Notes under the pieces: generated by a model
The model's database searches: none
Told to the model about the DNA's origin: nothing
Seen by the model: the letters and a program-made list of their open reading frames with translations, nothing else
Assembly (NCBI GenBank): GCA_016711285.1
Contig: JADJTG010000013.1
Coordinates: 474,001-538,000, forward strand
Length of the DNA: 64,000 nucleotides
Direction: 5' to 3'
Source: Sphingobacteriales bacterium
GTDB lineage: Bacteria > Bacteroidota > Bacteroidia > Chitinophagales > UBA2359
In this document: piece by piece, positions 46,341 to 53,332 of the stretch
How the letters are laid out: the number at the start of each line of letters is the position of its first letter
Numbering within the stretch: position 1 is the stretch's first letter
Program-made: the position numbers and the translations under genes

Positions 46341-46373
46341 GCTAAATTAATATATCTTTGCTAAATTAATATA
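46341..46373. promoter_or_regulatory. Direct repeat around a promoter -7 box (candidate operator)
   Basis: The 14-mer gctaaattaatata occurs at 46341-46354 and again at 46360-46373, 19 bp apart centre to centre. A TATCTTTG box at 46353-46360, matching the TAnnTTTG consensus for plus-strand transcription, lies between and overlapping them. This is the shared control region of acs (minus) and the InsA-like gene (plus). Two same-face sites overlapping a promoter are typical of a dimeric regulator's operator; the binder is unknown. Confidence 0.6.
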
Positions 46374-46406
46374 CTTATATTTTTTCTTCTTTTTATATCA
46401 TTACTG

Positions 46407-46820
46407 ATGAAAATAAAATTCTGTCCGCGTTGCAATTCTGAGCATTGCGTAAAAAGTGGATTATTGAAAGAGGTACAACGTTACAAATGTAAAAAGTGTA
46501 ATTATTATTTTACAGTGGATAAAATAGGAAAATCTATCGACCCATATTATGTAGTAAAAGCCTTACAATTATACATAGAAGGCGTACCTTTTCGTGAAAT
46601 AGAGCGCATTTTGGGAGTATCGCATGTATCGGTGATGAATTGGGTAAAAAAATATAAAATACAAGCTCCCGAACTGATAGATTATCGCCCCACCTATAAA
46701 GTAATGACGCGCGAAGACCTCTCCACAGCATTAGCGCAACCCGATTATTTAAAAAACTCAAGTATGATTGTAAATGAATTAGGCGATAAGTTAATGGTGA
46801 TTAAATGGGATAGAAAATAA
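46407..46820 (+). CDS. Orphan IS1 InsA-like zinc-finger/HTH protein
   Basis: 137 residues. A four-cysteine zinc finger at ~6-31 (FCPRCNSEHC ... YKCKKCNYYF) is followed by a helix-turn-helix at ~45-80 (ALQLYIEGVPFREIERILGV, SHVSVMNWVKKYK), exactly as in the InsA protein of IS1. The C-terminal 55 residues match no transposase domain, and there is no DDE gene, frameshift partner or inverted-repeat pair around it. It therefore looks like a domesticated DNA-binding protein, perhaps the regulator of this locus. The repeats at 46341-46373 lie 34 bp upstream. The regulatory role is inferred. Confidence 0.75.
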   Translation: MKIKFCPRCNSEHCVKSGLLKEVQRYKCKKCNYYFTVDKIGKSIDPYYVVKALQLYIEGVPFREIERILGVSHVSVMNWVKKYKIQAPELIDYRPTYKVMTREDLSTALAQPDYLKNSSMIVNELGDKLMVIKWDRK

Positions 46821-46912
46821 AAGAGATGTATATATAATTACCACTTGTGTATTGGAGATGACGATTGTATCAAAAAGAGTTTTCATATTCGTAGCAACTA
46901 AATTTTTAGAAT

Positions 46913-48121
46913 ATGAGAAAATCGCTATTCATCTCGCTCTTGGCTTGGGTTATCACCTGCTCTACTGCCTACGCACAAGAAAAAAAAGTAGAGGATAAAG
47001 TACCTTCTACTTACAAACCACTGAAAATCAACTTAAACGAAGATGGTACAGAGTACATTCGTTTTATTACATGGCTGCAAATGTGGACAACCGCCACGAG
47101 CCTCAATCCGGGGACGGTGGGTTTAGACGGCAAAGCGCAAAGTTCTTCGATGGACGTGGGCATACGCCGTTCGCGCCTATTGATTTTGGCACAACTCAAT
47201 TCCAAATGGCTCATTCTCACACATTTTGGTATCAACAATCAGAGTTTCATCAATGGTGGTGTCAGTGGTACTGACGGCAAAAAGCCGCAATTGTATGTTC
47301 ACGATGCCTGGACAGAATATACCGTAGTGCCCAAAAAATTGAATATTGGTGTGGGCTTGCACTACTGGAATGGTGTATCGCGTATGGCAAGTGCCTCTAC
47401 ATTAAATTTTATGACCTTAGACGCTCCTGTTTTCAATTGGTTCACCATTGAAACCAATGACCAGTTTGCACGCCAACTCGGTATTTATGCCAAAGGTCAA
47501 TTGGGCAAATTAGATTATCGCTTGGCTCTCAACAAACCTTTTGCCAACGGCGCAAATCCTTATTTGGCAACCACCGCCAATACCGGTATCGCAAAAAATG
47601 CTATTTCGGACGATTTTGCACAGGCAGGCTACTTTAAATATATGTTTAAAGATGCCGAAAGCGATTTACTGCCTTTTGAGGTAGGTTCTTATTTGGGTGC
47701 AAAAAAAGTATTCAATGTGGGTGTGGGCTTTTATCATCACCCCAATTCGGTATATACCAAAAATGATGCAGTGCAGGACTCCGTTGTTACGTCGGCAACT
47801 ACGGTATTGGGTGCTGATGTATATTATGATGCACCGGTGGGCAGCAAAGGAAGTTCAGTGAATGTATATGGTTTGTTTCAGAGTATGGACTATGGCGACA
47901 AATACTTGCGCAACATCGGTATTCTGAACACATCTACTACTTTGGGCACTGCCACACAACTTGGCAACGACTCTGCCAATGCCAGTGTTTTCGGTGCGGG
48001 CAATGTGCAGCCCACTTTGGGCACAGGCTCTTTGATGTATGTGCAATTAGGCTATAAATTTCCAAAAAAAAAAAGGTGCGGCTTTTATGCCTTATCTGAC
48101 CTATACCTACAAAAATTTTGA
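46913..48121 (+). CDS. Outer-membrane porin, main part (frameshifted)
   Basis: 402 residues in this frame. A signal peptide (MRKSLFISLLAWVITCSTAYAQ) is followed by a porin-type barrel with amphipathic strands (RSRLLILAQLNSKWLILTHF, QLYVHDAWTEYTVVPKKLNI, GQLGKLDYRLALNKPF). The correct frame is lost in an 11-A run at 48063-48074: GYKFPKKK should continue GAAFMPYLTYTYKNFD in the next frame, so RCGFYALSDLYLQKF is spurious. It likely admits small anions such as acetate, judging by its neighbours, but no specificity residues are identifiable. Confidence 0.85.
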   Translation: MRKSLFISLLAWVITCSTAYAQEKKVEDKVPSTYKPLKINLNEDGTEYIRFITWLQMWTTATSLNPGTVGLDGKAQSSSMDVGIRRSRLLILAQLNSKWLILTHFGINNQSFINGGVSGTDGKKPQLYVHDAWTEYTVVPKKLNIGVGLHYWNGVSRMASASTLNFMTLDAPVFNWFTIETNDQFARQLGIYAKGQLGKLDYRLALNKPFANGANPYLATTANTGIAKNAISDDFAQAGYFKYMFKDAESDLLPFEVGSYLGAKKVFNVGVGFYHHPNSVYTKNDAVQDSVVTSATTVLGADVYYDAPVGSKGSSVNVYGLFQSMDYGDKYLRNIGILNTSTTLGTATQLGNDSANASVFGAGNVQPTLGTGSLMYVQLGYKFPKKKRCGFYALSDLYLQKF

Positions 48122-48308
48122 TGCCATCGGAACGGGTTCTTCACAATTCAGTTTGGGCAGCAATTATTTTATCAACGACCACAACTGCAAAATTACCGCC
48201 GAATACGCATTGCGTCCGGTGTATAAAGCAGATGCGGGCAGCAGCTCAGGTGTTACACAAAACGGCTACAAAGGTCAATTTACAATTCAAACGCATATTT
48301 TCTTATAG
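48087..48308 (+). CDS. Porin C-terminal strands (out of frame)
   Basis: Encodes MPYLTYTYKNFDAIGTGSSQ, SLGSNYFINDHNCKITAEYA, and ends KGQFTIQTHIFL, the final outer-membrane strands with a terminal aromatic residue that such barrels need. It has no signal and is not an independent gene. Removing one A from the run at 48063-48074 gives a 46913-48308 porin of ~465 residues. Confidence 0.8.
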   Translation: MPYLTYTYKNFDAIGTGSSQFSLGSNYFINDHNCKITAEYALRPVYKADAGSSSGVTQNGYKGQFTIQTHIFL

Positions 48309-48356
48309 TAGAAAAGCAGCTATTTTTTCTTTTTAATTCCCTAAAAAATTTTGATT

Positions 48357-49901
48357 ATGACAGAGCATAAAAAAAGTTCAATGTTCAGTATCATATCCGC
48401 TTCGTCGGTAGGTACAATGATTGAATGGTACGACTTCTATATTTTCGGAAGTTTAGCTACAATTATCTCCACTAAATTTTTTCCGAGCGGAAACCCAACA
48501 GCCGCTTTTCTTTCCACACTTGCCACCTTTGCGGCGGGTTTTGTGGTACGTCCTTTCGGGGCTTTGGTTTTTGGGCGTTTGGGTGATTTGATAGGCAGAA
48601 AATACACTTTTATGGTGACACTGCTGCTCATGGGCGGTGCTACCTTTTTGATAGGCTGTGTGCCAAGCTACGAAAGCATCGGTTTTGTTGCGCCTTTATT
48701 GGTGCTGCTGTTGCGTTTGTTGCAGGGTTTGGCATTGGGCGGCGAATACGGCGGTGCAGCCACTTATGTTGCCGAGCACTCGCCCGCCGAAAGTCGCGGC
48801 TATATGACTTCGTGGATACAAACAACAGCCACCATCGGCTTGTTGGTATCTTTGTTGGTCATTGCCTTTACCAAAAGTTCTATGAGCGAAGAAAGTTTTA
48901 GCGATTGGGGTTGGCGTGTGCCTTTTTGGGTTTCTATATTCATGGTGGGAGTATCGTATTTAATTCGCAGAAACATGAGCGAATCGCCCTTATTTGCCAA
49001 AGTAAAAGCCGAAGGAAAAACCTCCGTCAATCCTTTAAAAGAAAGCTTTGGACACAAACTCAACATGAAATATGTGCTGTTGGCTTTGCTGGGTGTGGTA
49101 ATGGGGCAAGGGGTAGTTTGGTACACCGGACAATTTTATGCAATGAGTTTTATTGAAAAAACAATGAACGTAAATGCCGACAATGTGCGCCAGATTATGT
49201 TGTGGGCTTTGTGTTTAGCTACGCCGTTTTTTTTGGTTTTCGGTTGGTTGTCGGACAAAATCGGCAGAAAATGGATTATGATGCTGGGTATGTTGTTGGC
49301 AGTATTATCATATCGCACTATTTATTCCAACATGTACAACACCACCGATTTAAAAAACAAAAGTGAAATAGCCGAAAAAACGGTTTCGCTGGCAGAATTA
49401 AAAGACAATACAAAAAACAAAACAGGCGGCAAAGATTCGGTATTTACTATAACAAAGGCATTTACGGACGGCACCACCTACAAAGAAGTAAAAATTGTGA
49501 CTTTGGACAATGGCAAAGCCGCATTGAAAGACGGCAAACCGATGACCGAAGTGAAAAAAACCATCAATATCAACGACTCAGACAAATGGAGTTTGATTTG
49601 GTGGGTATTCATACAAGTAATTTTTGTAACGATGGTATATGGTCCTGTGGCAGCCTTTTTGGTGGAGCTATTTCCGGTTAAAATCCGCTACACCTCCATG
49701 TCTTTACCGTATCACATTGGCAATGGTATTTTTGGCGGTTTGCTGCCGGCAATTGCGACTTTTTTGGTAACAAATGCCAAAAATAACAACGACCCCCAAT
49801 TTTATTTAGAGGGGCTGTGGTATCCGATATTGGTGGCAAGTATATGTTTTGTTATAGGCTCTATTTATGTAACGGGCAGAGATACCGATGTCAACGACTA
49901 A
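48357..49901 (+). CDS. MHS-family MFS transporter (metabolite:H+ symporter)
   Basis: About 514 residues, 12 predicted membrane segments. The family motifs are GTMIEWYDFYIFGSLATII at the start, the loop 2-3 motif GRLGDLIGRKYTF, RLLQGLALGGEYGGAATYVAEHSP and GWLSDKIGRKWIMM in the second half. This group (ProP, KgtP, ShiA relatives) imports organic acids or osmolytes with protons. A hydrophilic insertion of ~80 residues (NTTDLKNKSEIAEKTV to TININDSDKW) sits in the second half, absent from typical members. The neighbouring acs, porin and acyl-CoA synthetase suggest a short-chain acid substrate. Start ATG 48357. Confidence 0.9.
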   Translation: MTEHKKSSMFSIISASSVGTMIEWYDFYIFGSLATIISTKFFPSGNPTAAFLSTLATFAAGFVVRPFGALVFGRLGDLIGRKYTFMVTLLLMGGATFLIGCVPSYESIGFVAPLLVLLLRLLQGLALGGEYGGAATYVAEHSPAESRGYMTSWIQTTATIGLLVSLLVIAFTKSSMSEESFSDWGWRVPFWVSIFMVGVSYLIRRNMSESPLFAKVKAEGKTSVNPLKESFGHKLNMKYVLLALLGVVMGQGVVWYTGQFYAMSFIEKTMNVNADNVRQIMLWALCLATPFFLVFGWLSDKIGRKWIMMLGMLLAVLSYRTIYSNMYNTTDLKNKSEIAEKTVSLAELKDNTKNKTGGKDSVFTITKAFTDGTTYKEVKIVTLDNGKAALKDGKPMTEVKKTININDSDKWSLIWWVFIQVIFVTMVYGPVAAFLVELFPVKIRYTSMSLPYHIGNGIFGGLLPAIATFLVTNAKNNNDPQFYLEGLWYPILVASICFVIGSIYVTGRDTDVND

Positions 49902-49960
49902 AAACCACATACTTTCCATTACATTATTCTTTATTTTATCAAAAAAACCATCATTTTGTT

Positions 49961-50176
49961 ATGAACGCCATAAAAAGAATTTTAGGAGTAGTTTGGATAC
50001 TCATTGGTATATGGGCGGTATATTATTTGCTCGTAAATCAAGCCATTGATATGTGGAAAACAGGTGGTGAAAAACTCGTGCCTGCTATTATTTACACTTT
50101 TGTATTGTGTCCTATTATTGCGGGGTCTTTGTTCACGTTCGGCTACTATTGCTTCACCGGAGAATACGATGAGTGA
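49961..50176 (+). CDS. Small two-span membrane protein next to the MFS transporter
   Basis: 71 residues: MNAIKRILGVVWILIGIWAV, then a short loop, then a second span (YTFVLCPIIAGSLFTFGYYC) and FTGEYDE. It matches a small Bacteroidota family (I believe DUF6814) repeatedly seen beside MFS transporters. It starts 59 bp after the transporter gene. A role as accessory subunit of the permease is plausible but unproven. I chose the ATG at 49961; upstream in-frame codons overlap the transporter gene. Confidence 0.75.
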   Translation: MNAIKRILGVVWILIGIWAVYYLLVNQAIDMWKTGGEKLVPAIIYTFVLCPIIAGSLFTFGYYCFTGEYDE

Positions 50177-50222
50177 TGATGCAATTGACGTTCCATTTCA
50201 TTAAAGTATAATTTGTGTTGTT

Positions 50223-50304
50223 AAAAGAATCCAACTTTGTATCCTTTTATTTAATTCCATAAAAGAAGAAGTATAAAAGGCTCTGCGAGGTTGGTTCTTT
50301 TTTT
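50223..50304 (+). terminator. Bipartite hairpin terminator between permease and kinase genes
   Basis: Outer stem aagaatccaac with gttggttctt (one bulged T) encloses a second stem (ccttttat with ataaaagg, 50243-50280), then seven T. It would end the porin-permease transcript before the sensor kinase gene. Confidence 0.65.
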
Positions 50305-50388
50305 ACAAAAAAATACATTTACAATTATTACCATATAATACATATCTTTATACACCTTAAAAAAATATTTTTTTCGGCACGATGGCTT

Positions 50389-52479
50389 ATGAATAAAAAA
50401 TTAGGTATCATAGCTTTATTATTGCTGTTGTTAAGTGTTTTTCCGATGAATTTATTGTTGCGTTATACGGCGGCATTAAATTCTATAAGCGATATTGCTG
50501 TGTGCTTTTTTTGTAGTCTGGTTGGTTTTTATCACAACAACTGCCCTACTGCTTTATCGCCATTCTTCTTCTACGTCCGACCCGAACATATGAATTTAGG
50601 AATTATATTTTTAATCTCTTTCTTATACTTGGTGCTGCTGTTTTTGATTGCCAATACAGTAGAAAATAATTATACGCGGTTTGAAAAATGGATTAATAAT
50701 CCATATACATATACTTTGTCGTTGGCGGTATATTGTTCGGCGTGGACATTTTACGGCAGTGTGGGGGGGGCTTCGCAAAATGGCATTTTGTTTTTGTCTA
50801 TATATTTGGGTCCTACTATTGCAGCTTTTTTATTTATTCCTTTTTACCAAAAAATCATCCGCCTCAAGCAACAAACCGGTTTTTCGAGTTTTGCCGATTT
50901 TATCGCTTTACATTTCGGGCGCAGCATTTGGTTGGGCGCACTGATTACGATGTTGTGCATCATCAGTGTAGTACCCTACATTGCTTTGCAACTCAAATCA
51001 CTGACCGACATTATAGTATTAGTACAACACTATCAGCAGCCTACCACCACTGCTACGCACATCTCCAATAATTTTTATCAAAGCATCAGTATTTATATTG
51101 CTTTGGCTTTGAGTTTCTTTATTATGGTATATGGTTTTCGTACCATTGATGCCGGCGAAAAACGCAATGGTATGATAGGAGCTATTGCTTTTGAGTCTAT
51201 TATAAAATTGCTGTCATTTCTATTGGTGGGTTTTTTTTCGGTGCGGCTGGCTGCCGATTTCGTACAACAACCTTTACAATCGCCCTATAATGCACATTTA
51301 TTAAGTGCCGACACATTTTGGGATACACACACGCAAATAGATTGGTTAGCTAATATTTGCCTGTCATTTTTAGCATTTTTGTTTTTGCCGCGTCAGTTTC
51401 AAGTAGGAGTAGTGGAAAATAAAAACGAAAAACACCTCCGCAAAGCATCGTGGCTTTTCCCTTTGTATTTGCTGTTGATTAATTTATTTGTATTGCCCAT
51501 TGCTTTATATGGCAATGCTTTGTTGCACAGCCAACAAATACACCCCGATAATTTTGTTATCGCACTGCCGCTTGCTCTGCACCAACCCGTACTTGCCTCT
51601 ATTGCCTATCTGGGAGGTTTTTCGGCAGCTACGAGTATGATAATTGTAGAAACCATCGCGCTCAATATTATGCTCAGTAACAATATTATTTTGCCCTTAC
51701 TAATATGGATTCGCCAAAAGTCAGGCATTTTGCAAAACAAAAATCTTGATTATATCATTCTCAACGTGCGCCGTTTCGGAGTATTGCTCATTATGACTGC
51801 CGCTTTCTACTACGAAACCATGCTCAATACCGGCAGCAGCCTTATCAATATCGGCTTAACATCTTTTGTAGCCATTGCACAATTTGCCCCTCTTTCATTA
51901 GCGGCTATTTACAGCAAACAAACATCAGCCCTTGCCGCCTATGGCAGTTTGGCGGTGGGTTTCGGCTCTTGGTTTTTCTTTCTTATCCTTCCTTATTTCG
52001 AAGCCACCCATTTATTGCACACCCACATCAGCACACAAGGTTTGTGGAGCTTACATTATTTGAGTTCTGCCAATTTTTTAGGTATCAGCGGCTATGCGCC
52101 CACCACTACTGCCTTTTTTTGGAGTTTGCTGTTCAATTCGCTCACTTTTATTATATTATCGGTATGCTTTGAGCCAAAAACTACTACCACTTTGCAACTC
52201 GATTTACTCCAAAAAGCCACTTTGGACGAAATGCAGCACAAAGGCAATATGAAGGAGTTGATGCAAATTATGGAGCATTTTTTAGGCAAAGACCGACTAA
52301 ATGCAGTGGTGGCAAGCTATCAAAAAAGCCAAACGACAGCACTGCCCCAACAATTTGCATCTTCACATTTTATACAATATTGCCAGCGCATTTTAAGCAG
52401 CGTATTGGGGTATCCAGTGCGCGGCTTTTGTTTAAAAATTTTGATAAAAACGGCGGAGCAGATATACCCGAAGATGTGA
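50389..52479 (+). CDS. CrbS/CbrA-like sensor kinase, SLC5 transporter part (frameshifted)
   Basis: A sodium:solute symporter (SLC5) domain of about 13 membrane spans starts at MNLGIIFLISFLYLVLLFLI (ATG 50590, my preferred start). It contains VYCSAWTFYGSVGGASQNG, YIALQLKSLTDIIVL, PRQFQVGVVENKNEKHLRKA and YLGGFSAATSMIIVETIALN, all typical of SLC5 domains fused to kinases (CbrA of Pseudomonas, CrbS of Vibrio). The region 50389-50589 is not conserved. The frame breaks at ~52405 in a G4 run: VLGYPVRGF should read VLGVSSARLLFKNF, continuing in the next gene entry. Restored, the protein spans ~50590-53324. Confidence 0.88.
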   Translation: MNKKLGIIALLLLLLSVFPMNLLLRYTAALNSISDIAVCFFCSLVGFYHNNCPTALSPFFFYVRPEHMNLGIIFLISFLYLVLLFLIANTVENNYTRFEKWINNPYTYTLSLAVYCSAWTFYGSVGGASQNGILFLSIYLGPTIAAFLFIPFYQKIIRLKQQTGFSSFADFIALHFGRSIWLGALITMLCIISVVPYIALQLKSLTDIIVLVQHYQQPTTTATHISNNFYQSISIYIALALSFFIMVYGFRTIDAGEKRNGMIGAIAFESIIKLLSFLLVGFFSVRLAADFVQQPLQSPYNAHLLSADTFWDTHTQIDWLANICLSFLAFLFLPRQFQVGVVENKNEKHLRKASWLFPLYLLLINLFVLPIALYGNALLHSQQIHPDNFVIALPLALHQPVLASIAYLGGFSAATSMIIVETIALNIMLSNNIILPLLIWIRQKSGILQNKNLDYIILNVRRFGVLLIMTAAFYYETMLNTGSSLINIGLTSFVAIAQFAPLSLAAIYSKQTSALAAYGSLAVGFGSWFFFLILPYFEATHLLHTHISTQGLWSLHYLSSANFLGISGYAPTTTAFFWSLLFNSLTFIILSVCFEPKTTTTLQLDLLQKATLDEMQHKGNMKELMQIMEHFLGKDRLNAVVASYQKSQTTALPQQFASSHFIQYCQRILSSVLGYPVRGFCLKILIKTAEQIYPKM

Positions 52480-53324
52480 TTCAGGTGCTGACCGAAAAAC
52501 AAAATATAAAATTGATGAATAAAGAGTTGGTGCGCAATCAGGAAGCACTCAAACGCGCCACTGTACAATTGCAGGAAGCCAACGAAAAGATGAAAAAAAT
52601 AGATGCTGCCAAAGATGAATTTTTGCATACCATTACCCACGAGCTGCGCACACCGCTCACTTCCATTCGCGCATTGTCGGAAATAGTATTGGATAATCCG
52701 CACTTAGAAGCCGAAGAACGGCAACACTTTATCCAAGTGGTGGTAAAAGAAGCAGAACGCCTTTCGCATCTTATCAATCAGGTGTTGCGTTTGGAAAAAA
52801 TAGAATCCGAAATGTACCGCCTCAATTACAGTGTTTTTGATTTTTCACAATTAATAAAAGAAGCAACAGAAGCATTGGAGGGCATCATTACGCAAAAGCA
52901 AGCGACATTGAACTACACCCCTTTGCCGACAGCTTGTAATATAGAGGCAGATAAAGATTTATTGATGCAGGTGCTTCAAAATTTATTGTCCAATGCCATC
53001 AAGCACAATCATCAGGCGCAGCCGCTGATAGCGGTGAGGCTACTTGATAAAGAGACCTATTGGGAATGTAGCATCAGCGACAACGGACCCGGGATTGACC
53101 CTCAAGTAGGCAATGCCATTTTTGACAAATATTTGCAAGTACGCAGCACTGTTAAAAAAAACAAACCCGAAGGCAGCGGTTTAGGTTTGGCAATTACAAA
53201 AAAAATCATAGAATTGCATCGGGGAAAAATAGATTATTACAATAATCCCGAAATTGGATTAACTTTCTTTTTCACCATACCCAAACAACAACAGCCCTCA
53301 TCAACTTTATCCAACTTACAATAG
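52380..53324 (+). CDS. CrbS/CbrA-like sensor kinase, histidine kinase part (out of frame)
   Basis: 314 residues in this frame; conserved sequence begins at about 52405 (GVSSARLLFKNFDKNGGADI). A coiled coil (QEALKRATVQLQEANEKMKK) leads into HisKA with the phospho-acceptor His (FLHTITHELRTPLTSIRALS), then HATPase with N box NLLSNAIKHN, G1 DNGPGIDPQVGNAIFDKYL and G2 GSGLGLAITKKIIELH. No receiver or PAS domain is attached. It ends 8 bp before the REC-acyl-CoA synthetase gene, its apparent phosphorylation target. Adding one G near 52405 joins it to the SLC5 part. Confidence 0.9.
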   Translation: MPAHFKQRIGVSSARLLFKNFDKNGGADIPEDVIQVLTEKQNIKLMNKELVRNQEALKRATVQLQEANEKMKKIDAAKDEFLHTITHELRTPLTSIRALSEIVLDNPHLEAEERQHFIQVVVKEAERLSHLINQVLRLEKIESEMYRLNYSVFDFSQLIKEATEALEGIITQKQATLNYTPLPTACNIEADKDLLMQVLQNLLSNAIKHNHQAQPLIAVRLLDKETYWECSISDNGPGIDPQVGNAIFDKYLQVRSTVKKNKPEGSGLGLAITKKIIELHRGKIDYYNNPEIGLTFFFTIPKQQQPSSTLSNLQ

Positions 53325-53332
53325 CAGCCGAT

